Assembly: GCA_965249785.1 (NCBI GenBank)
Contig: CBDFMU010000028.1
Coordinates: 27,263-91,262, forward strand
Length of the DNA stretch: 64,000 nt
DNA from: M3007 sp965249785
Lineage (GTDB): Bacteria; Bacteroidota; Bacteroidia; Chitinophagales; Saprospiraceae
Direction: 5' to 3'
Shown: one piece after another, positions 17,931-27,501 of the stretch
Layout of the letters: the number at the start of each line of letters is the position of its first letter
Position numbering within the stretch: the stretch's first letter is position 1
Notes under the pieces: generated by a model
What the model saw: the letters and a program-made list of their open reading frames with translations, nothing else
What the model was told of the DNA's origin: nothing
Databases searched by the model: none
Translations under genes and position numbers: made by a program

Positions 17931-19964
17931 ATGTCCAACCCCCATTTCGTCCGCCTGCTCGAACTGCTACGTCAGGAAAAAAACGAGGATCAGCGGGAAT
18001 ACCTGCGGCAGGTGCGCGAACGGCCGCTGGCGGAACGGGTGGAGCAGGGCTACGCCTGGTATCCATTGTTGGTAGTGCAAACGGGTTTTTCATTGGGCGA
18101 AAAAGCCTTCGTGATGGTCGAGCGCACCAGTCGTCTGAATGAGCCGCACCAGCTTCGCGCTGGCCAATCGGTCAATTTTTTCACTACCACACCGCACGTA
18201 GAATTACCGGAAAGGTCAGGAATCATCCATTTTGTGGAACGTAATCGCTTGAAAATCATCCTTCACGCCCGCGACGTACCCGATTGGATCAATCAGGGCC
18301 AACTCGGTGTAGAGCAACTTTTCGACGACCGCAGCTATCAGGAAATGGAGCGGGCGTTGCAAAAAGTGATGCAGGCCAAAGGCGACCGACTGGCGGAATT
18401 GCGGGATTTACTTAGCCCGCCGTTTAAGGAAACGCGGAACGCGGAATCCTGGCAGCTGGAATTGCCAGATCAGTCGCGGCTGGAAGCAGTAGAAGAAGAA
18501 ATGGGTTTGAATGCTTCGCAACATGCTGCTGTCCAGGCCATTATTCATAATCCAAACGTGACGGTCATCCACGGCCCACCGGGAACGGGGAAAACCACGA
18601 CTTTGGTCGCCGCCATTCGCCTGCTTTGCGAAAGCGAAAGCACCGTCCTGGTCACTGCGCCCAGCAATACTGCCGCCGATCTACTCACCGAACGACTGGC
18701 CGCCGTCGGACTTAATGTAGTGCGCATTGGTAACGTAAGTCGGGTGGATGAACACATTTTGCCGCACACGCTGGACGCTATTTTGGCTCGCCATCCAGAG
18801 AGTAAAAACATCCGCAAAGTGAAAATGCAGGCAGCGGAATGGCGACGCCAAACCCAGCGGCATAAACGGACTTTCAGCCACGAAGACCGCCGCGAACGAG
18901 AGCACCTGAAACAACAAGTACGCGAACTGGAAGCCTGGGCCAATACGCTGGAAGCACGACTGGTGGAACAAATTCTGACCTCGGCGCAGGCCATTACTTG
19001 TACGTTAGTGGGCGCAGCTAACCCCCTTCTGGAACGCTACAAATTCCGCACTTGCGTGATGGACGAAGCCGCCCAGGCCCTCGAACCCGCCGCCTGGATT
19101 CCCATTCTTAAATGTAGCCGCGTGGTGTTGGCGGGCGATCCCTTCCAGTTGCCGCCGACCGTGAAAAGTCAGGAAGCGGCACGGCAGGGTTTGTCAATCA
19201 CGTTGATCGAACGTTGTCTGGAACTTATTCCCCGGCAGGTTCACCTGCTCAATGTGCAATACCGGATGCACCAGGCGATCATGGATTTTTCCAATCAATA
19301 CTTTTACGGCGGTGCTTTGCAGGCCCACGAGTCGGTGCGGCAACGCTTGTTGAATAGGGATTTCGGATTGCTAAACGCAGAAATTTCGGATTCCGAAGTC
19401 AGCACTTTGCATTCGGAGGCTATTGTTTTTATTGATACAGCCGGAACGGGTTTTGAAGAAAAAGTAAACCGCCGGACGGGCAAAGATTCCAGCCGTTACC
19501 AGAGCAAATACAACCCTGATGAAGCCTTGCTCGTGCGCGAACATTTGCTGCAATTACTGCCAAATTTTTCGCCCGATACGTGGCCGTCTATTGGCATTCT
19601 ATCGCCTTATCGCGAGCAGGTAAATTATCTGGAACAACTGGTGCGCGACGACGCGACGCTGGCTCCGCTGCTCGTTCCTCGAAATAGCGAAACGCGCAGT
19701 GGTCTGGCTATCAACACAATAGATGGGTTTCAGGGTCAGGAGCGCGACGTGATTTACATTAGTCTGGTACGTTCCAATGAGAAGCACGAAATCGGTTTTT
19801 TGAGCGATTATCGGCGCATGAATGTGGCTATGACCCGCGCCCGAATGCTGCTCGTCGTGATCGGCGATTCGGCGACGATTGGCAACAGCCCTTTTTATAA
19901 AGCCTTTCTGGAATACTGCGATCAGCGCGGTTTATACCAGACGGCTTGGGAGTATTTGCAGTGA
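17931..19964 (+). CDS. UPF1/SMUBP2-like superfamily 1 DNA/RNA helicase
   Basis: A 677-residue helicase of the UPF1-like SF1 group (AAA_11 plus AAA_12 domains). Motif I is HGPPGTGKTTT (about residue 214), motif Ia TAPSNTAADLLTERL, motif II VMDEAAQALEPA (about 375-387), motif III LAGDPFQLPPTV, motif IV/V SPYREQVNYLEQ and INTIDGFQGQERDVIYISLVR, motif VI RRMNVAMTRAR. The N-terminal about 190 residues form the beta-barrel/stalk region typical of IGHMBP2-like proteins. It probably unwinds RNA or RNA-DNA duplexes with ATP. Such proteins are widespread in Bacteroidota; the biological role there is not settled. Divergent from the membrane protein at 17869. Confidence 0.94.
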   Translation: MSNPHFVRLLELLRQEKNEDQREYLRQVRERPLAERVEQGYAWYPLLVVQTGFSLGEKAFVMVERTSRLNEPHQLRAGQSVNFFTTTPHVELPERSGIIHFVERNRLKIILHARDVPDWINQGQLGVEQLFDDRSYQEMERALQKVMQAKGDRLAELRDLLSPPFKETRNAESWQLELPDQSRLEAVEEEMGLNASQHAAVQAIIHNPNVTVIHGPPGTGKTTTLVAAIRLLCESESTVLVTAPSNTAADLLTERLAAVGLNVVRIGNVSRVDEHILPHTLDAILARHPESKNIRKVKMQAAEWRRQTQRHKRTFSHEDRREREHLKQQVRELEAWANTLEARLVEQILTSAQAITCTLVGAANPLLERYKFRTCVMDEAAQALEPAAWIPILKCSRVVLAGDPFQLPPTVKSQEAARQGLSITLIERCLELIPRQVHLLNVQYRMHQAIMDFSNQYFYGGALQAHESVRQRLLNRDFGLLNAEISDSEVSTLHSEAIVFIDTAGTGFEEKVNRRTGKDSSRYQSKYNPDEALLVREHLLQLLPNFSPDTWPSIGILSPYREQVNYLEQLVRDDATLAPLLVPRNSETRSGLAINTIDGFQGQERDVIYISLVRSNEKHEIGFLSDYRRMNVAMTRARMLLVVIGDSATIGNSPFYKAFLEYCDQRGLYQTAWEYLQ

Positions 19965-20060
19965 ATATTTTGATTGACGAATGCAGATTACATGATTGTT
20001 GATTTTTGATGTGTCCGCCGCTTGCTGGTTGCGTTTTGCAATTTTGCTTATTGCCCCTTC

Positions 20061-20507
20061 CTACCGCCTTTCCCGAAAAAACTTTTGCATCAATTCGCCA
20101 CATTCGACTTCCATAACGCCCATTTCGAGTTTGGTTTTAGGATGTAAAAGCGATTTACCGCCGGCCACCATAAAGCCGCGTTTTTCGTCGGTGGCACCAT
20201 ACACGACGCGTCCGATTTGCGACCAGGCCAAGGCTCCGGCGCACATCACGCAGGGTTCTACGGTCACGTAAAGCGTGCAATCGGGTAAGTATTTGCTGCC
20301 CAAATGCCCGGAAGCAGCGGTAATGGCCATGATTTCAGCGTGGGCGGTCACGTCGGTAAGCTGCTCGGTCTGGTTGTGCGTCCGGGCGATGATACGGTGA
20401 TCGCAGACAATGACCGCGCCCACCGGGATTTCCCCGGCTTCGTAGGCTTGCACGGCTTCGGCCAGTGCCTGTTTCATAAAATAAGTGTCAGAAAAAACGG
20501 AAAGCAT
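20061..20507 (-). CDS. tadA: tRNA adenosine(34) deaminase TadA
   Basis: A 148-residue zinc deaminase that converts the wobble adenosine of tRNA-Arg(ACG) to inosine. The catalytic motif TAHAEIMAI (zinc His and catalytic Glu) and the zinc cysteines in VEPCVMCAGALAWSQIGRVVYG are both present; EIPVGAVIV near the N-terminus is the usual substrate-loop signature. ATG 20507 (MLSVFSDTYFMKQALAEA) matches the normal family N-terminus; the extra upstream residues come from an intergenic GCAAATAAGCAA stretch. Convergent with the helicase; other deaminases (guanine, cytosine) are less likely given the TadA-type C-terminal helix. Confidence 0.92.
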   Translation of the reverse strand: MLSVFSDTYFMKQALAEAVQAYEAGEIPVGAVIVCDHRIIARTHNQTEQLTDVTAHAEIMAITAASGHLGSKYLPDCTLYVTVEPCVMCAGALAWSQIGRVVYGATDEKRGFMVAGGKSLLHPKTKLEMGVMEVECGELMQKFFRERR

Positions 20508-20724
20508 AGCGTAAAGGGCAAATAAGCAATAGGCAAATAGCAAACACTGAAAATGAACGGATGATCCTCATACACGATGTTGACTATCAACCTTTTCATA
20601 AACTTTTATCAACCGTGACGCACGCGGCAAAGATGCTACGAAGATTTCAAAGCAACACAATTTGAAAATCCCCTACTTTCGCCCGGACAATATTTCATTT
20701 TTACTAAAATCGGTCTTTGCACGT

Positions 20725-21387
20725 ATGAAAACCAACAGCTTGCTCACCTACCTACTCTATGCGCTGCTCGTCGCATTGATTGCCATACTCGGCTACAAAG
20801 CCTGCCAAATGAAAAAAGAAAAGGCAGATAAAGCCCGAGAGGAAGCTGAATTGCAAAAAACCCTGCGCGATATGGGCTACGCTACCGACTCTACCGCCAC
20901 TGGCAGCACCTATTCCAGTGCCAGTGATTCTTCGGCGCACTATACTTCGCCAAGGCCCGATGCCAACGGAATCGTGGATGCACCCACCACCACCAAAACA
21001 TCTACGGCTAAACCAACCACGACCAAGCCGACTACCACTTCTAAATCTACTGCCGCTCAACCCACCACCAAAACGGTTGCGCCTACCACGCAGTTGACAG
21101 AAAAAGGTGCCCCCACTGCTCCCGCCCTGACCACTAAAGGCAACGTAAGCAAAGTGAAAGGTCCGGGTACTGGCAAATACACCGTCCGCGCTGGCACGTT
21201 TACTTCCAAAGAAAACGCCCGCACCCGCCTGGAAGAAGTAATTAAATTGCGCTACGCCACCGCCGAAGTGGCTCCCCTGCGCAATGGCAAGTGGGCAGTG
21301 ATTATTTTGCGCACCAACAATAAAGCGGAGGCTACCCGACTGGCAGAGCAATTGGCAGGCAAAGGCATAGACGCAGCGGTGTTTTAA
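20725..21387 (+). CDS. SPOR-domain protein with one TM helix and Thr/Pro/Lys linker
   Basis: A 220-residue bitopic protein. Residues about 6-24 are a transmembrane helix (YLLYALLVALIAILGYKA), about 26-48 a charged helix, about 60-145 a low-complexity linker rich in Thr, Ser, Pro and Lys (repeats of KPTTTKPTTT type), and about 148-220 a SPOR domain (YTVRAGTFTSKENARTRLEE … VIILRTNNKAEATRLAEQL). SPOR domains bind glycan-stripped peptidoglycan at division septa, so a cell-envelope or division role is likely. ATG 20725 was chosen over a TTG 63 bases upstream because it starts just before the TM helix. Its stop codon overlaps the stop of AMP nucleosidase by four bases (tail-to-tail). Confidence 0.87.
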   Translation: MKTNSLLTYLLYALLVALIAILGYKACQMKKEKADKAREEAELQKTLRDMGYATDSTATGSTYSSASDSSAHYTSPRPDANGIVDAPTTTKTSTAKPTTTKPTTTSKSTAAQPTTKTVAPTTQLTEKGAPTAPALTTKGNVSKVKGPGTGKYTVRAGTFTSKENARTRLEEVIKLRYATAEVAPLRNGKWAVIILRTNNKAEATRLAEQLAGKGIDAAVF

Positions 21388-22241
21388 AACCGCAGGTGCT
21401 TAACGGTCAATCCGTTGTTAATCAATTTTTTAAGGGAATCTACGCCCGCCCGCAAGTGGATATCAGCGAAGTTGGCCGTCACCTGACGGTCACCCGCTTC
21501 CGTTTTGATGCCCTCATGAGTCATCGGCATATCGCTGACTAGTAATAATGCTCCTGCGGGCATCTGATTTTTGAAAGCGGCCACGAATATAGTGGCCGTT
21601 TCCATGTCAATGGCGATGCAACGCAGGTCGCGAAGGCGTTGTTTGAAATCCTCGCGGTGTTCCCATACGCGCTTATTGGTGGTATAAACCACTCCCGTCC
21701 AGTAGTCGAGTTCGTATTCGCGGATGGTCGTAGAGACGGCTTTTTGCAGCGCGAAAGCGGGCAAAGCGGGTACTTCGGGCGGCAAATAGTCATTGCTGGT
21801 GCCTTCTCCGCGCACGGCAGCGATGGGCAGAATCAGATCACCAACGTGGTTTTTGCCGGTTTTCAGTCCCCCGCATTTGCCAAGAAAAAGCACGGCTTTG
21901 GGATGAATGGCTTCCAGCAAATCCACTACCAGACCCGCATTGGGACTGCCAATACCAAAATTGATGATGGTGATATTGTCCGCTGTGGCAGCTTGCATAG
22001 GCCGGTCAGCACCGTACACCGGTACTTCATGCTGGTCGGCAAAGGTGCGTACGTAGCCGCTAAAATTGACCAGCAGGATATACTGGCCAAATTTTTCGAG
22101 TGACATGCCCGTATAGCGTGGCAGCCAGTCTTTGACGATATTGGCTTTTAAATTCTTTTCCCGTTCAAAATTATCTCGCGCCAGACTGCCAATGTCTTCC
22201 TGGGTGAGGCGCGGTATATCGTTGTTCAATTCGTTCATCAT
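21384..22241 (-). CDS. AMP nucleosidase (PNP/UDP family)
   Basis: A 285-residue enzyme of the short AMP nucleosidase type common in Bacteroidota. It hydrolyses AMP to adenine and ribose 5-phosphate. Family features: INFGIGSPNAGLVVDLLEA (base/ribose binding region), AVLFLGKCGGLK, VGDLILPIAAVRGEGTSNDYLPPEVPALP, and DMETATIFVAAF followed by LLLVSDMPMTHEGIKTEAGD, the typical purine-phosphorylase-like active-site end with the Met-Glu pair and Asp. Start ATG 22241; an ATG three bases later is equivalent. A Bacteroidota -7-like box (TACTTTTG on the minus strand, 22246-22253) lies immediately upstream, though no matching -33 TTG is seen. Confidence 0.92.
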   Translation of the reverse strand: MMNELNNDIPRLTQEDIGSLARDNFEREKNLKANIVKDWLPRYTGMSLEKFGQYILLVNFSGYVRTFADQHEVPVYGADRPMQAATADNITIINFGIGSPNAGLVVDLLEAIHPKAVLFLGKCGGLKTGKNHVGDLILPIAAVRGEGTSNDYLPPEVPALPAFALQKAVSTTIREYELDYWTGVVYTTNKRVWEHREDFKQRLRDLRCIAIDMETATIFVAAFKNQMPAGALLLVSDMPMTHEGIKTEAGDRQVTANFADIHLRAGVDSLKKLINNGLTVKHLRF

Positions 22242-22372
22242 ATAGCAAAAGTAGAGAAGTTGAGAATGTTTAGAACCTACTTCGCCTTATCTATAATTCC
22301 TGCTTATATAGTGCCAACGCGCCATGATTGCCCGCTCGGCTTTCTGTTGGAGAACGGGAACAAAACACGGAT

Positions 22373-23182
22373 CTAAATAGCAGAAACCTTTTTTCGCTGC
22401 CCTGCCAGTTCCGTCGGAGCAAATCCAAAGAGTTTTTTGAAGGCAAATGAAAAATGGGACAAGTCTTCAAAACCCAAGTCCAGATAAATATCGGAAGGTT
22501 TTTTGCCTTTTTTATCTATTTGAAAATGGGCTTCTTGCAGTCGCTTTTGTACCAACCAGTGGCTCGGCGTGGCCTGGAATATCTTTTCAAAATCCCGTTT
22601 GAAAGCGGACAGGCTGCGACCAGTTAGATAAGCGAATCGCTCCACACTGACATTAAATTTATAATTGCTGTGCATAAAAGCTTCGAGGTCTATTTTTTCA
22701 GGACTGCTGAAATCGAAGAAAATATTCGCCAGTTCGGGGCTGGACTGTAATAAGATAAGGAGCAATTCTTCCCGCTTGACATCGGCAAAGGTGTCGTTAA
22801 TCTTGCCTTCACCAGTATAATAGGGTTCCAGCGAGCGCAGGAAATTGGGAATTAATTCATTTGTAGGAATAGATAAAAATGCTTCGCTGGTGAGGATGTT
22901 TGTCAGGGGCACTTTATGTTTCTCCTGATAATTTTTCAGAAAGGTTTCGTCGAACACTACGACTACTTTTTCAAAGGCGTTGTTTTCTTTATGCTTCGTG
23001 TATTTTATCAGATGGTTCTTGCGCACAATACAGCATTCGCCCGGTGTCAGGAGATGGATTTTATTGCCGTCAAAGTATTCTATCGTGCCTTTTATCAGGT
23101 ACATAAAGAAATGCTCGGCAATAAATTGATCCGGAGAAATTTGTGGGCCGATATAGCAGGAAGTAATAGCGGATAATTTCAT
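22373..23182 (-). CDS. AraC-family transcriptional regulator
   Basis: A 269-residue regulator with an N-terminal cupin-like effector domain (about 1-150, including TPGECCIVRKNHLIKYTKH) and a C-terminal double HTH of AraC/XylS type (about 165-262: NVSVERFAYLTGRSLSAFKRDF, then PSDIYLDLGFEDLSHFSFAFKKLFG and FAPTEL). The cupin domain resembles those of AraC proteins that sense small molecules. It is the third gene of an operon with two NAD(P)-dependent reductases; its ATG overlaps the upstream stop by four bases. A likely role is autoregulation of this operon in response to an aldehyde or ketone, but the effector cannot be read. Confidence 0.92.
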   Translation of the reverse strand: MKLSAITSCYIGPQISPDQFIAEHFFMYLIKGTIEYFDGNKIHLLTPGECCIVRKNHLIKYTKHKENNAFEKVVVVFDETFLKNYQEKHKVPLTNILTSEAFLSIPTNELIPNFLRSLEPYYTGEGKINDTFADVKREELLLILLQSSPELANIFFDFSSPEKIDLEAFMHSNYKFNVSVERFAYLTGRSLSAFKRDFEKIFQATPSHWLVQKRLQEAHFQIDKKGKKPSDIYLDLGFEDLSHFSFAFKKLFGFAPTELAGQRKKVSAI

Positions 23183-23838
23183 GATGCTAATTGCTTTATA
23201 TCTTGTATTTCTAGTATTTGCTTTGGATACCCTTTTATAACGGCATTAATCATCGCAAGACCTATTTCTTGTAAAGTACAGGCTTGTTTGGGCAGTAAAA
23301 AAGCAATTGCTTTAACAAGGAAAACGTAAAAAGGCTTCGCATTCTTTTGTCCAGGGAAAGGAAGCATGGCTCCCGGACGGAAATTGTATTCCTTGCGAAA
23401 AGGTAATTGCAGCAGTGCATTTTCGGTTTTGCCTTTTACCCGCGCCCACATTACTTTGCCTTTTTCTGAACTATCAGTATGGCTCCCGGAAACAAAATTA
23501 AAAACCAGATCGGGATTAAGCCCTAATAATACTTTTGCAAAGTGAATAGTCGTGTCGTAGGTGATACGCGTGTATTGTTCTTCCTTCACACCAACGGAAC
23601 TAATACCCGCGCAATAAAAACAGGCATCGTAGTTGGATAATTGCGTGGCGACGGCATCCAGATTAAGAAAATCAGCCACTAATAATTCTTTTAACTTGGG
23701 ATGTTGCAGGTCAAAATGCTTGCGATTGACTATTAGCACTTCTGCTACACGTGGGTCGTTTAAACATGCCAGCAGCACGCCTTCGCCAACGAATCCCGTG
23801 GCACCGGTGAGGATTATTTTCAGACTTTTATCGTTCAT
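23179..23838 (-). CDS. NAD(P)-binding Rossmann protein (atypical SDR)
   Basis: A 219-residue atypical short-chain dehydrogenase. The nucleotide-binding motif is ILTGATGFVGEGVLLACL (GxxGxxG); ACFYCAGISSVGVKEE and FNFVSGSHTDSSEKGKVMWARVKGKTENALLQL follow. The usual Tyr-x-x-x-Lys catalytic pair is not evident, as in NAD(P)H-binding/epimerase-like proteins related to HTATIP2. The C-terminal part carries hydrophobic FYVFLVKAIAFLLPKQ. Start ATG 23838 overlaps the upstream reductase by four bases, and its stop overlaps the AraC start by four bases, indicating translational coupling. Substrate unknown. Confidence 0.9.
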   Translation of the reverse strand: MNDKSLKIILTGATGFVGEGVLLACLNDPRVAEVLIVNRKHFDLQHPKLKELLVADFLNLDAVATQLSNYDACFYCAGISSVGVKEEQYTRITYDTTIHFAKVLLGLNPDLVFNFVSGSHTDSSEKGKVMWARVKGKTENALLQLPFRKEYNFRPGAMLPFPGQKNAKPFYVFLVKAIAFLLPKQACTLQEIGLAMINAVIKGYPKQILEIQDIKQLAS

Positions 23839-24902
23839 GGTTTCTGTTTTTGTGATGCCACTTTAATCGCTCCAAACTGCAACAGACTATTCGCCGTGGC
23901 CAGTATGGCTTCTTCATTCGTGCGCGGCGACCAGCCCAGTAGACGCTTCGCCTTTTCATTACTGGCATTTCTATATCTGCTCAACATCGGAACCAGACTT
24001 TTGGCTGTGGGATTAAATAAAGCAGCCAGCCGAACTTGCCAATCGGGTAGTTTTTTGATAGAAACCTGCTTTGCGGCATCACCCAATTTATCTTTTAACA
24101 GCGCGGCGATTTCAGGCAAAGACATAATACCACCGGCCAATGCTAAAAATCGTTGTCTCTTGGCGGCCGGGTTGGTCATGGCACGGATATGCAGATCGGC
24201 CACATCGCGTACATCCACGATGCCCAGCGTCACGTTGGGGATAGCCTTCATGGAGCCATCCAGCACCTTTTGGAGCAATTCAAACCCACTCGACAAGTCC
24301 GGCCCCAGCGAAGGCCCCAGAATCGCCATCGGATTGATGACCGAGAGTTCTAAATCGCCGCCTTCTCGCTGCATAAAATCCCAGGCGGCCCGCTCGGCCA
24401 GCACTTTGGATTTGTTATAAGCAGACAGTCCTTTCTCGTTCGGGTTGGTCCAATTTGCTTCGGTAATAATCTGGGTCATGTCGGTGTGACTGTAACCGAC
24501 TGCGCCGAAATTAGAGGTCATCACCACGCGTTTTACCCCGGCATCTCTGGCGGCTTTCAATACCCGCAACGTGCCTTCCACCGCTGGTAGGATCATTTCG
24601 TTTTCGTCTTTGGGAACTTTTAAAAAAATAGGCGAAGCGACGTGTAAAACGTAGTCGCAATCTGCCACGGCTTTATCCCAGTTGAGATATTTTAATAGAT
24701 CGGTCTCATAAAAAGATAGGTTTTCAAAAGAATGCAGTCCGCCAAATTGGAGCATTTCCAGCACTTCACTCTTTCGTTTGAGCGACCGAAGCGTCGTTTT
24801 TACTTTATAACCTTGTTCCAGTAATTGTAGAATGCAGTGTACACCCACAAAGCCGGTGCCGCCAGTGACGAGCACGAATTTATCTGTTTTTGAATTTGCC
24901 AT
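23835..24902 (-). CDS. NAD(P)-dependent aldehyde/dihydroflavonol reductase-like SDR
   Basis: A 355-residue extended SDR of the dihydroflavonol-4-reductase/aldehyde-reductase group. The cofactor motif is FVLVTGGTGFVGVHCILQLL (residues about 8-27) and the catalytic motif GLSAYNKSKVLAERAAWDFM supplies Tyr-x-x-x-Lys. CDYVLHVASPIFL and VVMTSNFGAVGY match the aldehyde-reductase group. It probably reduces small aldehydes or ketones with NADPH. First gene of the operon reductase - Rossmann protein - AraC; the three genes overlap by ATGA junctions, so they are read from one promoter, presumably in the gap 24903-25040. Confidence 0.92.
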   Translation of the reverse strand: MANSKTDKFVLVTGGTGFVGVHCILQLLEQGYKVKTTLRSLKRKSEVLEMLQFGGLHSFENLSFYETDLLKYLNWDKAVADCDYVLHVASPIFLKVPKDENEMILPAVEGTLRVLKAARDAGVKRVVMTSNFGAVGYSHTDMTQIITEANWTNPNEKGLSAYNKSKVLAERAAWDFMQREGGDLELSVINPMAILGPSLGPDLSSGFELLQKVLDGSMKAIPNVTLGIVDVRDVADLHIRAMTNPAAKRQRFLALAGGIMSLPEIAALLKDKLGDAAKQVSIKKLPDWQVRLAALFNPTAKSLVPMLSRYRNASNEKAKRLLGWSPRTNEEAILATANSLLQFGAIKVASQKQKP

Positions 24903-25040
24903 GTTTTAAATTTTTTTGATGCTGCAAAGGTCATGGCAAAAACGGTAGGGGCATTTTGTTGGAAAGTCCAAGTTTAGTTTGTTGGGAAGTCCAAATATTG
25001 GTGTGGTTAGTGAGTGCTTCTTTTTTAAAACAATGCGGGT

Positions 25041-25214
25041 AAAACCCCACCCCTAGCTCCTCCCCCGAAAGGGAGGGGGATTAAATCGAGTTTCAAGCCA
25101 TTGATTATCAGTGCCTTGATGAAATACGGATATAATATCTAAGATACTGATAACGGATAGAAAACACCGCGATCAGCTCCCCCTCCCTTTCGGGGGAGGG
25201 GTTAGGGTGGGGTT
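25041..25214. repeat. MITE-like inverted repeat, 39-base arms
   Basis: Left arm 25041-25080 (AAAACCCCACCCCTAGCTCC…) and right arm 25174-25214 (…GGGGTTAGGGTGGGGTTT) are near-complementary; each arm also contains its own CTCCCCC-GAAA-GGGAGGGGG hairpin. The 90-base interior contains TTGATTATCAGTGCCTTG, the reverse complement of a segment of the 7390 repeat family (about 25097-25114). No gene fits in 24903-25256. This is either a non-autonomous mobile element or a strong bidirectional terminator between the reductase operon and the T9SS pseudogene. Confidence 0.7.
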
Positions 25215-25256
25215 TAATTTGACCAAGTATTCACACAGGAAAAAAGCAAACAGATG

Positions 25257-27283
25257 TTATTCCTTCACCACTTTTATCACCGCAGTTCCAATCTGCAAAA
25301 TATAGAAACCTTCCGGAAAATTAGCCAGATCAATTTGTTCTGACACCACATTGTTTATATATATTAACCTGCCTTGTATATCGTACAAGCGAGTTATCTG
25401 CTGGCGGTCGGCGACTTGTACAGTGAGCGTATTTTTTGTAGGATTAGGAAAGATTTTCACGGCTTTATCGGCAATATTTTCAACACTGGAAACTTGAAAA
25501 TCGCCCTTTACAAATATACCCAGACTAGGATTTAGAAATTTCCCACAACCGCTTTCGGCTATTTTTATCGCCCTGATCATATACCAGTCGTTTTGCTGGT
25601 AACTGCTGTCTGTATAATTCAATGTATTTAATGGTGCAGTTGTTATTCGCTCAAATACACCAAATTCATTAGTGCTTTTATAAATATGATAGCCGATTAC
25701 TGTCGAATCAGGAGAAGCATTCCAGGAAAGTATGGCCTGATTATTAATTTTGTTGACCACCAGACTAGAAGGCGGCCGGGTTTGATATAAACGCAGCGTT
25801 GGATCACCGTTATAGGCAAAATGAGTGCGATTCCACCAGTCTTCGGTGTCCCATTTTTGTGGCGGCCTTTCTATATTATTACTAATGACATTATAGTTCA
25901 TCGTTTCCTTTATGGCATTTCCGAGCGGCTCTCCCGAACAGGCTTGATGAAAAGTATTCACCGCCGAAGTTGTCCAAAGGGTTACTAAACATTTAGTGTC
26001 TGCTGCCAATAATGCCCTAATTCTACTATAATAAAAACTTTGCGGTTCATCATTGAAACCCCAATAACTCTGATCACTGGAAAAAACCGTGGCATCCATG
26101 CCATAAGTCTTCCATTCTCCAACTTCGGGGAAATTCTGATTCTGCATATAGACTTTGAAAGGTCCATTCGCCTGCACCCATTGTGGATAAGGCGCGCCTA
26201 TGGTATTCTGAATAACATTCGCTGCTTTGGAGATATTCGGCAAGGTGCGGTAGGAACCGTCATTGGAATTATCATAACCCAAGAAAAATCCGGTTTTATC
26301 GCCCATATCAAAACCGGCGGCTACATTTTTGTAGTTACTTAATCTATCCAGATAACGCTCCGTCAATTGCAGTTCTGATAAAGGAAAATCAATAATATCG
26401 GCAAAATCTACTCTGCCAAAAGCCATTTCCAGAGGCCGAAGGGAAGAAATCCTGATCCCATTTATAATCGCCGGGCAGGTTTATGGCCAATGGTGTTTCT
26501 AAGCCGCCGGGATTGTAAGTATTAGTATCCGTGTAAATCCCGTCTATATCTGCGTAATAACCGTCACAGCCGCGCGCACCTTTATTTTGGTCGTGTTCAT
26601 CCGGGGCGGTCACGGAAGTAGAACCTGAGCGCGGCATAGGCACGTGGCCTAATATAAATAACGTCTTGGGCTTGTCATTGATCGGAGCATTATTATAGAG
26701 AGTTCTAATCTGGTTTCTAATACCAACTCACTGTATCGCCACTATCCCAGCCAGCGGCTCTCGGAACAATAATTTCGTCGATCAACCAGCCTTCTCCGGT
26801 GAGTTCCTTTTTTAATCGGGTATATTTAGCGGGTAATCCATTCACAATATTATCCGCTACCAGTAAAATCATTTGCCCTTGATAATTGGTATTATCTTTT
26901 AATAGTGAGCCTACTGTATAACCCGTAGCATCATAGACTTGACCATCGTAGGTCCAAGTGCCAGTTCTTTTTATTTGATATTCCCAGGTTTCTCCGATCT
27001 GTACATCCGTGTCCATCCATTGGGTTGTTCCGGGTGGCAAATTAGAAGTAACAGATACCCAGTCTGCGCCAGTTCCATACAGCGGACGTCGGTATATATC
27101 AGTACTGGTTGCCGTGTTACTGGCAGCATCCAGCAGTTTAATAGTAACGGACGGCGTAATTAAATTAACTTCTGCTTCGACGAGGCAAACTCTTCGACCA
27201 GTCGTGTTAAAATTAAAAGAGAAATTTTGGGCTGTCAGATTACTTGCGATGGCCAATAAAAGGATTGCAATAGTTCTTATCAT
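25257..27283 (-). pseudogene. T9SS-sorted secreted protein gene with two frameshifts
   Basis: Three minus-strand frames join into one secreted protein of about 675 residues. Frame 1 (27283-26717): signal peptide MIRTIAILLLAIASNLTAQ and a beta-rich domain (MDTDVQIGETWEYQIKRTGTW) ending DSGDTVS. Frame 2 (about 26716-26390) continues GIRNQIRTLYNNAPINDKPK, LFILGHVPMPRSGSTSVTAP and GCDGYYADIDGIYTDTNTY. Frame 3 (26426-25257) continues MAFGRVDFADIIDFPLSEL to FNDEPQSFYYSRIRALL, an FN3-like stretch and a T9SS domain (IFPNPTKNTL … FPEGFYILQIG). The middle resembles gingipain-type (C25) cores in layout but no catalytic His/Cys could be assigned. Breaks are at about 26715 and 26410. Confidence 0.75.
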
Positions 27284-27299
27284 GATTTAATTCATCTAT

Positions 27300-27379
27300 A
27301 GTTGTCATGTCGAGCGAAGCCGAGACATCTGATACCATAAAAACACGCAGATGTCTCGACTTCACTTGACATGACAACT
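27300..27379. repeat. Imperfect inverted repeat, 32-base arms
   Basis: Left arm 27300-27331 (AGTTGTCATGTCGAGCGAAG…) and right arm 27348-27379 pair with three mismatches around a 16-base loop. It lies just upstream of the T9SS pseudogene start on the minus strand. The GTCATGTCGAGCGAAGCCGA wording is the kind of intergenic palindrome common in Bacteroidota; it could be mobile or terminate transcription. Confidence 0.65.
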
Positions 27380-27390
27380 ACATTAGGTTG

Positions 27391-27501
27391 ATTATATAGT
27401 CAACGCAAAGTGGTTATGAACGAAAGATAAATATAACGTACTGACAATCAAATATCTCAACAGCCTCAACATTCTCAACCTCTCAACGCCTACTATAATT
27501 T
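27391..27501. repeat. Dispersed ~110-bp element, copy 2
   Basis: ATTATATAGTCAACGCAAAG, TGGTTATGAACGAAAGATAA, then CTGACAATCAAATATCTCAA, a CTCAACATT array, and the end CTCAACGCCTACTATAAT. Almost the same in order and spacing as the copy at 51446. Here both neighbouring genes are on the minus strand and the element ends exactly at the stop codon of the lipoprotein gene (27500-27502), so in this place it is read antisense to its usual direction. Confidence 0.8.

Noticed and set aside
20752..21351. 199-codon minus-strand frame rich in Gly and Arg
   Set aside because: It is the antisense shadow of the SPOR protein's Thr/Pro/Lys linker and has no family features.
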